Assembly (NCBI RefSeq): GCF_031157525.1
Contig: NZ_JAVIXR010000001.1
Location: forward strand, 248,001-312,000
Direction of reading: 5' to 3'
Source of the DNA: Marinobacter sediminicola
Lineage (GTDB): Bacteria; Pseudomonadota; Gammaproteobacteria; Pseudomonadales; Oleiphilaceae
Length of the DNA: 64,000 nt
Part shown: in pieces, positions 25,835-34,337 of the stretch
Numbering within the stretch: position 1 is the stretch's first letter
Layout: every line of letters starts with the position of its first letter
Notes under the pieces: generated by a model
What the model saw: only the letters and a program-made list of their open reading frames with translations
Databases searched by the model: none
Told to the model about the DNA's origin: nothing
Program-made: the position numbers and the translations under genes

Positions 25835-28498
25835 GTGCCTCACAAATCGATCAATATCATCCGCTTGCTGGCTTTTTCCGGTCTGTTGGTAACGCTTGCG
25901 GGCTGTTTGCCAAGTGCAGACAGCCAGCAAGCAGACCCCGTGGTGGTCGAGAACCCTGTGCTCTATGTGAAGCGACCATTGTTATTCGATAGCAATAGTG
26001 GGGCGTTGGTAGAGGACAACCTGGCTGACCCTTCCGGGTTTCGCCCGGGCGCCCGCTTATTTGTAAAAAACAGTGCCTCCATCGATGCCCGTGCCGTGGA
26101 TGTGTCTTCCCGGGCCTTTTCTGGCGCTGGGTTTCACAATGATGCGGGCCGCCTGTTGTATGACGTAAAAGATCTGCACGTTTCCCACGATGGTAACCGC
26201 GCGCTCTTTGCCATGCGGGCGCCGGAAATTGAAGATGCCGATGACGAAGATCAGCCCACCTGGAATATCTGGGAATACGATCGTGTAGCGGATGTCCTGC
26301 GCCGAATCATAACCTCTAACGTAACAGCGGAAGCTGGTCAGGATGTTGCTCCGGCTTATTTGCCTGATGGCCGAATTGTGTTTTCGTCTAGCCGCCAGCG
26401 GGCTTCCAAAGCCATTTTGTTGGATGAGGGCAAAGGCCAGTTTGCCGGCCTGGATGAAAACCGGAATGCACTCGCATTCGTTCTCCATACCATGGACGAC
26501 GATGGTGAGAACATTCAGCAAATTACCTTTAACCAGAGCCACGACCTGGACCCTCTCGTTACCGACGAAGGGTTTATCGTGTTCAGCCGCTGGGATAATG
26601 CAGGGCAGACTCGTAACAATGGTGTGAATCTCTACCGTGTAAATCCAGACGGTACAGGGCTTACCTACCTCTATGGCCGGCATTCTCATGATTCGGTTTC
26701 CGGAGCGCGCAATGTTCAGTACCTGAAAGCCCGGAAAACCGACTCAAACTCGCTGCTGGTGCAGTTGCGGCCTTTTGAAACCAACGATTACGCCTCTGCA
26801 CCGGCGGAGGTGGATATCCATAACTACGTGGAAGCTGGCTTGCGCCTTGATGGTGTTGCCGATAATGGCGGCCAGCGCCCACTGATTCCGGGCATAACGC
26901 TTGATGGTCAACTGTCGCTAAATGGACGCTACGGTTCTGTTTCACCTCTTATGGATGGAACCGGCAGGTATCTGGTTAGTTGGACACCCTGTCGGCTCAG
27001 CGAGAGGGCATCCGGCCGTATCGTGAATTGCACTGAGGAACGGTTGGAATCCGACGCCTATGTGCCCGCGCCACCGGTATACGGGCTCTGGCTGTTAGAC
27101 GTGGCAAGCGGAACTCAGAGGCCAGTGGTGGAGCCTTCAGAGGGTGAGCAGTTTGATGAAGCTATGCTTATGCGAGAGCGACGTCTGGAAGGGTTTATTT
27201 CAGACGCGCAGCCCACGGGCGATGCCGCAGATCTCGCCGATGAAGGTTATGGCATTCTGCATATTCGCAGCGTTTACGATATGGATGGCATCGATATAAC
27301 ACCAAACGGTATCGCAGCGATGGCGAATCCTTCTATCACACCAACGGCACAGCGCCCGGCGCGATTCTTGCGCCTTGAAAAGCCAGTATCGATGCCTGAT
27401 GAGAATGTGAAAGATTTTGATAACAGTGCCTTTGGCCGCAGCCGTGGGCAACTGATGCGGGAAATTCTGGGATATGTGCCCATAGAGCCGGATGGCTCGG
27501 TAAAAGTAGCCGTTCCAGCCAACGTGGCGTTTGCTATCAGCGTATTAGATGATCAGGGTCGTAGAATCACTGAGCGCCACCAGAACTGGTTGTCGGTTCG
27601 CCCTGGCGAAACGCTGGCATGCCGAGGGTGTCACGAATCTGGTTCACCTGTATCCCACGGGCGCCCGGATGCCGGCCCAGAGTCTGTGTGGGAAGGTGCC
27701 AGTGCCATCACGCTGCCTTTCCCGGGTACGGATCCGGCCTTGTATACGGATCGCATCGGCGAAACCATGGCTGAAGTTTATGGGCGAACTCAGGATATTC
27801 GGCTGCCATTGCCTGATCCCATATACAGGGATGATGAGTGGGAGGATCTTGTGAGCACTGCAGAAGATAGGTCAATGGCTTATGAAAATCTGCAGACAAC
27901 GCCGCCGATTTCCGTCGCCTGTGAAAACGACTGGGCAGCTAATTGCCGGGCAGTGATCAATTACGAAACCCATATTCATCCGCTATGGGATGTGAGTCGA
28001 GTAATTGTCGACGGGGGTGGACAGGTATTAGACGATCACACTTGCACCTCGTGCCATACAGAAGCAGACCCTGTTGACGCAAACTTAAAGGCTGTTCCAG
28101 AGGCCAACTTAGATCTAACCAACGGATCTTCCGATGCCAACCCGCTGCACTTTAAATCTTATCGGGAGTTGCTGTTTCCTGATAACGCGCAGGAACTTAA
28201 TCCAGGTGGCGTGCTAGTCGACACAATGGTTGATTCAGGCGAGGTGCTGAGAGACGAAGAGGGTAATCCGATACTGGATGAGGTTACTGGCCTGCCAACG
28301 CCCATTCTTGTTCCGATTACGGTTCCAGCAAGCATGTCTGTAAATGGAGCCTTAGCCAGTACTCGTTTCCGTGAAGCGTTCAAGCCCGGTGGCACCCACG
28401 ATGGCCGTTTGTCTCCCGCCGAACTACGCCTGATTGCCGAGTGGCTGGACATAGGCGCCCAGTATTACAACAACCCGTTCGACGCCCCAGACAATTAA
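25835..28498 (+). CDS. Beta-propeller lipoprotein with two CxxCH sites, hydrazine-synthase-alpha-like
   Basis: An 887-aa lipoprotein (lipobox LAGC, Cys24) starting at GTG 25835 behind a GGGGACTAAGG stretch. Residues about 100-420 hold PD40/WD40-like blades (LPDGRIVFSSSR; GFIVFSRWD; NLYRVNPDGTG). Haem sites are CRGCHESG (596-600) and CTSCHTEAD (737-741). Propeller followed by CxxCH modules recalls the alpha subunit of hydrazine synthase and its many non-anammox relatives. No beta or gamma subunit is encoded here, so hydrazine synthesis is not implied. It starts a plus-strand series with gaps of about 20 bp or overlaps that runs to 38149. Confidence 0.65.
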   Translation: MPHKSINIIRLLAFSGLLVTLAGCLPSADSQQADPVVVENPVLYVKRPLLFDSNSGALVEDNLADPSGFRPGARLFVKNSASIDARAVDVSSRAFSGAGFHNDAGRLLYDVKDLHVSHDGNRALFAMRAPEIEDADDEDQPTWNIWEYDRVADVLRRIITSNVTAEAGQDVAPAYLPDGRIVFSSSRQRASKAILLDEGKGQFAGLDENRNALAFVLHTMDDDGENIQQITFNQSHDLDPLVTDEGFIVFSRWDNAGQTRNNGVNLYRVNPDGTGLTYLYGRHSHDSVSGARNVQYLKARKTDSNSLLVQLRPFETNDYASAPAEVDIHNYVEAGLRLDGVADNGGQRPLIPGITLDGQLSLNGRYGSVSPLMDGTGRYLVSWTPCRLSERASGRIVNCTEERLESDAYVPAPPVYGLWLLDVASGTQRPVVEPSEGEQFDEAMLMRERRLEGFISDAQPTGDAADLADEGYGILHIRSVYDMDGIDITPNGIAAMANPSITPTAQRPARFLRLEKPVSMPDENVKDFDNSAFGRSRGQLMREILGYVPIEPDGSVKVAVPANVAFAISVLDDQGRRITERHQNWLSVRPGETLACRGCHESGSPVSHGRPDAGPESVWEGASAITLPFPGTDPALYTDRIGETMAEVYGRTQDIRLPLPDPIYRDDEWEDLVSTAEDRSMAYENLQTTPPISVACENDWAANCRAVINYETHIHPLWDVSRVIVDGGGQVLDDHTCTSCHTEADPVDANLKAVPEANLDLTNGSSDANPLHFKSYRELLFPDNAQELNPGGVLVDTMVDSGEVLRDEEGNPILDEVTGLPTPILVPITVPASMSVNGALASTRFREAFKPGGTHDGRLSPAELRLIAEWLDIGAQYYNNPFDAPDN

Positions 28499-28519
28499 TC
28501 AGGACCTGACACCACAATC

Positions 28520-29269
28520 ATGCCCATTGCCATTCTGTTACTGATGCTCTGCTTACCCGGGACGGCCTGGGCTGGCTGGCTATGGGGCGGTGATGAACCC
28601 GAACAGCGGGTTCAGGTTGTCGAGCCTTTTGTGGCCTGGCGAACTGGCCCTGCGGTGGGTTATCCAGTGTTTCATAGCAGCGAGAAAGGGGAATGGTTAA
28701 CCCTGCTGCAACGTAAAACCGGCTGGATGAAAGTACGGGACAAGAAAGGCCGGGAAGGCTGGGTGGCTGTCGCCGCCATTGCACAAACCCAGGACGCAAC
28801 TGGTAAAAGCGTCAATCTCAGCGTGCCGGATATAAAGGCATTCAGCGAACGCACGTTTGAAGCTGGAATCCTGATGGGGGAGTTTGAAGGCAATCCCGTA
28901 ACCGCAGGCTACGGAGGTTACTGGTTCACTCCCAACCTCGCTGGGGAAGTGTGGGGTTCGCAGGTACTGGGCAGCGCCTCGGAAATACTCATGGTGAATG
29001 CCAATATAGTGCACCAGCCGTTTCCCCACTGGAAAGTGTCACCGTATTTCACGCTTGGGGTGGGTCATATATGGGTAGATCCTAAAGCAACACTGGCCGT
29101 GCCAGAAGAGCGTGACAGCAGCGTAGGCCATGCCGGTTTGGGTGTGCGGGTGTACATCACCGAACGATATTTTATCCGGGCCGAGTTCAAGGACTACAAG
29201 GTCTTTACCAGCCGATCAACCAACGAAGAAGCGACAGAATGGAAAATCGGACTAAGCATCTTTTTCTGA
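28520..29269 (+). CDS. SH3-domain protein with C-terminal beta-barrel
   Basis: A 249-aa exported protein with signal peptide (ending TAWA, about residue 18). Residues about 30-95 form a bacterial SH3 domain (VVEPFVAWRTGPAVGYPVFH; GWMKVRDKKGREGWV). The rest looks like a small outer-membrane barrel, with alternating aromatic strands and a terminal phenylalanine (KIGLSIFF). SH3b domains usually contact peptidoglycan, so it may tie the outer membrane to the wall. Its 3' end overlaps the next gene by 31 bp. Confidence 0.65.
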   Translation: MPIAILLLMLCLPGTAWAGWLWGGDEPEQRVQVVEPFVAWRTGPAVGYPVFHSSEKGEWLTLLQRKTGWMKVRDKKGREGWVAVAAIAQTQDATGKSVNLSVPDIKAFSERTFEAGILMGEFEGNPVTAGYGGYWFTPNLAGEVWGSQVLGSASEILMVNANIVHQPFPHWKVSPYFTLGVGHIWVDPKATLAVPEERDSSVGHAGLGVRVYITERYFIRAEFKDYKVFTSRSTNEEATEWKIGLSIFF

Positions 29270-29889
29270 CCGGGTTATGCCTGGCACAGGTCATGGCTTT
29301 TGCACCTCAGGTATTCGCGCAGGAGCATGATGATCGGCCTTTGATCGAGCCTGATGTAAAACCTGTGCCGGTTAATGAGGCGCTGATTGATACCGAGAAC
29401 TTCGAGATCGGCGCCTTTCTGGGCGTGATCAATATTGAAGATTTCGAGTCGTCGTTTGTTTATGGCGGCAAGCTTACCTATCACCTGAGCGAGTCCTTCT
29501 TTTTCGAGGCAGGGATAGGTTTTGCGGAAGGTGGCCAAACCAGTTTTGAAAATCTGGCGGGTAACGTGCAGGTGTTAACCGACAGCGAGCGAGAGTATCG
29601 CTATTACAACATCAATCTGGGCTATAACCTTCTGCCAGGTCAGGCTTTTCTTAGCGAGAACTATGCGTTCAATACCAATTTTTATCTGATTGCCGGCGCG
29701 GGCGCTACGGAATTCGGCGGCGATACCCGCTTTACCGTCAACGCCGGTGCAGGCTATCAGGTTTTACTCACAGACAGCCTTGCCATAGACCTGGGTGTGC
29801 GCCAGCACTACTACCGCATTGACGTGGTCGGTGCCGAGAAAACGTCCATGAACACTGAAATCCGTACCGGATTGTCAGTATTTTTCTGA
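29239..29889 (+). CDS. Outer-membrane beta-barrel protein
   Basis: A 216-aa exported protein with signal peptide (about 1-27, ending QVFA). The mature part has amphipathic strands with glycine/aromatic alternation (FEIGAFLGVINIEDFESSF; YNINLGYNLLPGQ) and ends in the barrel-type signature GLSVFF. It starts within the last 31 bp of the SH3-barrel gene and has a similar C-terminus, so the pair may be related barrels. Function unknown. Confidence 0.65.
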   Translation: MENRTKHLFLTGLCLAQVMAFAPQVFAQEHDDRPLIEPDVKPVPVNEALIDTENFEIGAFLGVINIEDFESSFVYGGKLTYHLSESFFFEAGIGFAEGGQTSFENLAGNVQVLTDSEREYRYYNINLGYNLLPGQAFLSENYAFNTNFYLIAGAGATEFGGDTRFTVNAGAGYQVLLTDSLAIDLGVRQHYYRIDVVGAEKTSMNTEIRTGLSVFF

Positions 29890-29906
29890 ACACAGGAGCC
29901 ATTTGA

Positions 29907-30404
29907 ATGAACAACCCGGTTACAGCCATAGCCCTGGCCCTTGCTTTGTCCGGCGCTGCAATGAGCGCACAGGCAGGCGCCATCAATGTTCCGGCTCCGG
30001 ACTTCACTCTGGAGAGCCGAACGGGAGACAACATCCGCTTGGAAGACCATCGTGGTGAGGTGGTCATGCTCAACTTCTGGGCGTCCTGGTGCGGCCCCTG
30101 CCGGCAGGAAATGCCTCTGATGGATGATATCTACAGCCGCTATCAGGATCTGGGCTTCACCATTCTTGCAGTGAACGTGGATGAGAACCGCGATGAGGCT
30201 TTGCGTTTTCTGGAAAAGGTGCCGGTGGATTATCCCATTTTGTACGATCCGGAAAGTTCGGTGAGCAAGCTTTACGAAGTGCCGGCCATGCCCACTACTG
30301 TGATGATCGATCGTGATGGCAATGCCCGTTACATTCACTATGGCTACAAGCCAGGCTACGAAGTTGAGTACGAAGCCCAGATAAGAGAACTGGTGCGAGA
30401 GTGA
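29907..30404 (+). CDS. TlpA-like periplasmic thioredoxin
   Basis: A 165-aa thioredoxin-fold protein with a signal peptide (about 1-24) and active site WCGPC (61-65) in the segment MLNFWASWCGPCRQEMP. The cis-Pro region PAMPTTVMIDRDG is present. It is of the ResA/TlpA reductase type, likely reducing cysteines in haem-binding or other exported proteins. The next gene encodes a cysteine-bearing DUF4266 lipoprotein, a pairing seen repeatedly with DUF3570 genes. Confidence 0.85.
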   Translation: MNNPVTAIALALALSGAAMSAQAGAINVPAPDFTLESRTGDNIRLEDHRGEVVMLNFWASWCGPCRQEMPLMDDIYSRYQDLGFTILAVNVDENRDEALRFLEKVPVDYPILYDPESSVSKLYEVPAMPTTVMIDRDGNARYIHYGYKPGYEVEYEAQIRELVRE

Positions 30405-30424
30405 TTCCCGAGCGGGTAAGCAAT

Positions 30425-30661
30425 ATGCGCAAACTGACCATCATCGCGCCTTTGTTATTGGCGCTGCTGCTATCAGCAACGGCTGGGTGCAGCTCTGTCG
30501 AGCCCTGGGTTAAGCCTTATGAGCGGGATCGCCTGGCCGATCCAATCATGAGCCAGAGCCGCCATGGTAAGGCAGACTCCTACATTAACCACGTATATCA
30601 GGCGAGGGAGTCTGCCCGTGGGGCAGAAGGTGGCGCGGGAGGTGGCTGTGGCTGTAACTGA
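30425..30661 (+). CDS. DUF4266 small lipoprotein with Gly/Cys tail
   Basis: A 78-aa lipoprotein (lipobox TAGC). The central segment VKPYERDRLADPIMSQ is typical of DUF4266, and the protein ends in a glycine-rich tail closing with CGCN. The ATG at 30425 is chosen; a GTG at 30401 overlapping the tlpA stop is also in frame. The two tail cysteines could bind metal, form a disulfide or be modified; the preceding thioredoxin fits any of these. It overlaps the start of the DUF3570 gene. Function unknown. Confidence 0.75.
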   Translation: MRKLTIIAPLLLALLLSATAGCSSVEPWVKPYERDRLADPIMSQSRHGKADSYINHVYQARESARGAEGGAGGGCGCN

Positions 30662-31799
30662 GCGCGCGCCTAAGGCCTGGCTGTTTATCATACTTATGCT
30701 AGCCGCTTCGCTTGTCCAGGCTGCAACCTTGCCAGTGGATAACGTGGATCTGTTTTATCACCGCTACGATGGCGGCGGCATGGTAATTGATGGTCCCGTA
30801 GTGCTGGCGCGCAAGAGTGTTGGGCCTCAGGTGTCTGTGTCGGGGCAGTATTATGTGGATATGGTGTCGGCAGCGTCGGTAGACGTTTTGGCCACCGCAA
30901 GTGCTTATGAAGAAGAGCGCACGGAGTATACGCTGGGCGTTGATTACCTGTATGACCGGGCGATCATGAGCCTGGGATTCACCAACAGCTCAGAGAACGA
31001 TTACGAGGCCAGTACCCTGTACTTCACCGTAAGCCAGGAGTTCTTTGGTGGAATGTCCACTGTGACCTTAGGGTATGCAGCAGGCTGGGATGAGGTGGGT
31101 AAGCTTGGTAACAATAGTTTCAGTGAAGATGCCGATCGCCGTAACTACCAGTTGGGCTTTAGCCAGGTTCTCACTCGCAATTTGCTCGTTGGGCTCGACC
31201 TGGAAGTAGTCACAGACGAAGGCTTCTTGCAGAACCCCTACCGACAGAATCGTTATCTTGACCCCAATAACGCCACTGCGTTTTTGTACCAACCTGAGCG
31301 TTATCCTGAAACCCGAACCAGTACCTCGGTGGCCGCTCGAGCCATGTACCACTTGCCCTATCGAGCCTCTATCCGGGGCGAATATCGCTACTTCACAGAC
31401 ACCTGGGGTATTAGCGCACACACGGTGCAACTGGGTTACGTGCATGCACTGAACCAGCATTGGTCGCTGGAGGGGTCGGTGCGCTACTACACCCAGGGCG
31501 AGGCGGATTTTTATAGCGATCTTTATGCCTATGAAAACTCACAGACCCATCTGGCGAGAGACAAAGAAATGAGCTCCTTCTCGGGCACAACCTTTGGAGC
31601 CGGCGCAGTTTATGAGTGGAAGCAGACATCCTTGCCCGGCATCAAACGGCTTCAGTTCAGCCTGCTCCTGGATTGGTTGAATTTCGATTATGACAACTTC
31701 CGGGATGTCACTGCGGAAGGCAATTATCTACCGGGCCAAGAGCCACTTTATTCATTTGATGCGCTGGTAACCCGGGCATCGCTGATTCTCGAATACTGA
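30648..31799 (+). CDS. DUF3570 predicted outer-membrane protein
   Basis: A 383-aa exported protein. The start is taken as the GTG at 30648, 5 bases after a GGGAGG site and inside the DUF4266 gene; GTGs at 30642 and 30630 are alternatives. A signal (ending LVQA) is followed by NVDLFYHRYDGGGMVIDGPVVLARKS and VSGQYYVDMVSAASVDVLATASAYEE (split here for brevity), typical DUF3570 openings, then about 12 amphipathic strands ending in ASLILEY. It is a predicted outer-membrane barrel of unknown function that commonly accompanies DUF4266. Confidence 0.78.
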   Translation: MAVTERAPKAWLFIILMLAASLVQAATLPVDNVDLFYHRYDGGGMVIDGPVVLARKSVGPQVSVSGQYYVDMVSAASVDVLATASAYEEERTEYTLGVDYLYDRAIMSLGFTNSSENDYEASTLYFTVSQEFFGGMSTVTLGYAAGWDEVGKLGNNSFSEDADRRNYQLGFSQVLTRNLLVGLDLEVVTDEGFLQNPYRQNRYLDPNNATAFLYQPERYPETRTSTSVAARAMYHLPYRASIRGEYRYFTDTWGISAHTVQLGYVHALNQHWSLEGSVRYYTQGEADFYSDLYAYENSQTHLARDKEMSSFSGTTFGAGAVYEWKQTSLPGIKRLQFSLLLDWLNFDYDNFRDVTAEGNYLPGQEPLYSFDALVTRASLILEY

Positions 31800-31818
31800 G
31801 TTTGCAGGAAACCTGACT

Positions 31819-32364
31819 ATGACGGATTCACAAAAGACACTGGTTGCTGGCCTGCTGGCTGCATTCATGTTGTTCATGAGTGGGAGCCTGTTTGCGGAAA
31901 CGGACCCGGCAGAAGACAGCAAAGCGGTTGCAGAACGTGTTCAGGATCTCAAAAAGAAAGTGATTCGCCTGAACCGGGATCTTTTCATTCTGGAAGAAGA
32001 CTTGTTGTTCCCGGCCAGCACACAGTTTGTGGTATTTCTCAGTGTTGATGCGGGCAAGTTCCTGCAGCTGGACGCAGTAAAGCTGAAGGTGAACGGCGAT
32101 ATTGTCGCATCCCACCTGTACACAGAGCGCCAGGTTACAGCCCTTGAGCGTGGCGGCATGCAGCGTTTGTACATCGGCAACCTCAAAACCGGAACCCACG
32201 AAGTGACGGCCTTCGTAGAAGGCATTGGTCCGAACAATCGCGCCTATAAACAGGCAGCTACTGTGTCATTTGAAAAGGGCACGGATACAGCGGCCCTGGA
32301 GATTCGCATTGAGGATCGCTCGTCAGACTACCAACCCATGGTTTCCATAGTGGAGTGGGAGTGA
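31819..32364 (+). CDS. Exported coiled-coil protein of unknown function
   Basis: A 181-aa protein with a signal peptide (ending SLFA, about residue 26). Residues about 35-62 form a short coiled coil (VAERVQDLKKKVIRLNRDL), followed by a beta-rich domain (FVVFLSVDAGKFLQLDAVKL; HEVTAFVEGIGPNNRAYK). I do not recognise the family. It lies 19 bp after the DUF3570 gene, and its stop overlaps the start of the first TPR protein, so it is probably part of the same envelope complex. Confidence 0.6.
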   Translation: MTDSQKTLVAGLLAAFMLFMSGSLFAETDPAEDSKAVAERVQDLKKKVIRLNRDLFILEEDLLFPASTQFVVFLSVDAGKFLQLDAVKLKVNGDIVASHLYTERQVTALERGGMQRLYIGNLKTGTHEVTAFVEGIGPNNRAYKQAATVSFEKGTDTAALEIRIEDRSSDYQPMVSIVEWE

Positions 32365-34337
32365 CACGACCCGTGGCATTCAGCTTAAAGCCGAATAAAA
32401 CCGGAACAGGCACACGCCTGGGTGCGGTAGCCGCCGGCTGCCTGGCACTGTTACTCAGTGTGCCTGCTGTATTTGCTGAAGAGTCGCCAGAGCGGGCCAA
32501 AGACCCTGCCTATGGTTGGGTGCTCTACAACTACCACCAAGGCGAGGCGTTTGAAGCGCTCACCCTGCTGGATGTGGCTCGCGAACGTGGTGGAATCCGA
32601 GGGCACGGCGATTATCCAGAACTGGTTGAAGGCGGGCTAATGCTCTCTTACGGCATGACTCGGGAAGCCCGTGAGCTCTTTATCCGATTGCTTGAAGATG
32701 AATACGGCCGCTCCCGCGTCACCCTTGCACCTGACGTGCGCAGCCAGGCCTGGTTTTATCTCGGCAAGGTTTTCTATCTCGAGGGTGATTACCACCTGGC
32801 CTACGAAAATCTTCAGCGGGTTGATTCAGAGGTGCTGGAAGAAGCCGACTCAGAATTACACGCAGAATGGCTATACCTGCGCGCGCAGTTGGCCATGATA
32901 TCTGAGGAATTCAGCGATAGCGCGGGTGGCTATGAAACTCTGATTAAAAGCCTGAAGCACTCTGGCCCCTGGGCACACTACCTGAACTACAACCTGGCCA
33001 TGGCTGACATCGCCGCCGATGATTTCACCGCAGCACAGCAAAGTCTGCAAGAGCTCATTTCTGTTATGGACGCTGAGAGCCCGAACGATGATCTGATTTC
33101 CGAGCACGGAGCCCTACGGGATCAAAGTCGGCTATCCCTTGCTCGTCTTTATCTAAGGGATGGTAAATTTGATGAGGCATTAACACTGCTTGGAGCCATG
33201 CCCCTGGATGGCGTGTTTTCCGACAGAGGCCTCTTCGATTATGCCGTTGCAGCGGCCGGTCAGGGCGAGATGCAAAGGGCATTGGACGCGCTGAACGCAC
33301 TCTCCCAAAGAGACTTGTTTTTACCCTGGAGAGAACAGGTTCCCTACGCACGGGGTTATGTACTCGAACAGATGGATAAGCCCCGTGAGGCGTTGCAAGC
33401 GTTTACTCTGGCCGCGGAGCACTACGAAAATCGCGGTGAAGAGCTGGTTGCAGACAAGCAAGCACTGACCGAAGAAAACCTCATGGCACGTTTGAATTTT
33501 CATCGGGACAACGATGAGATTGTTACCGACTCCTACGGCCGCCTTCGCGTAACGCCTGCGGATTTCGGACTTTCAGAAGTGCTCGCAACAGAGCCATTCC
33601 AGCAGGCTCTGGGGGAACTCAATGAGCTTTACCGGATGCAAGCATTGCTGGCGCAGCGGGAACAACAGCTCGGCACCTTTGAAACCATGCTGGAAACCCG
33701 GCGGGTGCAACGAGCGCGCCGAAGCCAGGAAGCAGGTATTGAACTAGAGCAGCAACAACCGGATGAGTGGATAGAAGCCCAGAAAGCGTTTCGGGCAGAC
33801 ATTGAGGCCGCCCTTGCCGAAGAAGATGCTGAATTCTTCATGACAACGGAGCAGAAAGCCTTGAAAGCCCGATTGGGCAAGGTCGCGGCTACGCTTGCTC
33901 AGCTCCCGGACGACCAGCGCACAGCCCGGCAGCGAAAAAAGTACCAGAGAATGAAGGCCTACTTCGACTGGAGTGTCGCGAACGATTACGGTGTAAACCG
34001 CTGGGCCGCGCAGAAACAGCTTCGGGAGCTGAGTTCGGAAATGGAGCAGCTTCAAACACAGCGATCCGATATAGAGCAGTTGATGGCAGGCGACAGCGAA
34101 CATGAGGAACTGGCGAGTCGGCTTGCCAATAACGCCGCCGAGGTCCAGTCGCTTAAAGTACAAGTAGATGAAGCCTTGGCTCAGGCGCGGAACATTCTCA
34201 TTAGCCGGTTGGATAATGCGCGGGAACAACAGAGCAGTGAACTGAGGCGTTACCGGGTGGCATCTCGCCATGCACAGGCGCGGCTGGCGGACCAGTTGTT
34301 CAGGGCAGGCAAGAGCACGGAGGCCGCAAATGATTAA
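32361..34337 (+). CDS. Periplasmic TPR and coiled-coil protein
   Basis: A 658-aa protein starting at GTG 32361 in a GTGA overlap with the previous stop. A signal peptide ends near VPAVFA. Residues about 50-380 are TPR-like helical repeats (WFYLGKVFYLEGDYHLAYENL; LARLYLRDGKFDEALTLL; GYVLEQMDKPREALQAFTLA). The C-terminal 230 residues are charged coiled coil. It overlaps the next TPR gene by 8 bp. A scaffold role in a trans-envelope complex is inferred from architecture and neighbours. Confidence 0.65.
   Translation: MTRPVAFSLKPNKTGTGTRLGAVAAGCLALLLSVPAVFAEESPERAKDPAYGWVLYNYHQGEAFEALTLLDVARERGGIRGHGDYPELVEGGLMLSYGMTREARELFIRLLEDEYGRSRVTLAPDVRSQAWFYLGKVFYLEGDYHLAYENLQRVDSEVLEEADSELHAEWLYLRAQLAMISEEFSDSAGGYETLIKSLKHSGPWAHYLNYNLAMADIAADDFTAAQQSLQELISVMDAESPNDDLISEHGALRDQSRLSLARLYLRDGKFDEALTLLGAMPLDGVFSDRGLFDYAVAAAGQGEMQRALDALNALSQRDLFLPWREQVPYARGYVLEQMDKPREALQAFTLAAEHYENRGEELVADKQALTEENLMARLNFHRDNDEIVTDSYGRLRVTPADFGLSEVLATEPFQQALGELNELYRMQALLAQREQQLGTFETMLETRRVQRARRSQEAGIELEQQQPDEWIEAQKAFRADIEAALAEEDAEFFMTTEQKALKARLGKVAATLAQLPDDQRTARQRKKYQRMKAYFDWSVANDYGVNRWAAQKQLRELSSEMEQLQTQRSDIEQLMAGDSEHEELASRLANNAAEVQSLKVQVDEALAQARNILISRLDNAREQQSSELRRYRVASRHAQARLADQLFRAGKSTEAAND

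Noticed and set aside
25835..28498. Hydrazine synthase and thus anammox-type nitrogen metabolism
   Set aside because: Only an alpha-like propeller/CxxCH protein is present; no beta/gamma subunits or hydrazine dehydrogenase are encoded, and relatives of this protein occur widely in non-anammox bacteria.
31828..32199. Antisense open frame within the coiled-coil protein gene
   Set aside because: It is a shadow of the plus-strand gene, which has a signal peptide, good spacing and operon context.
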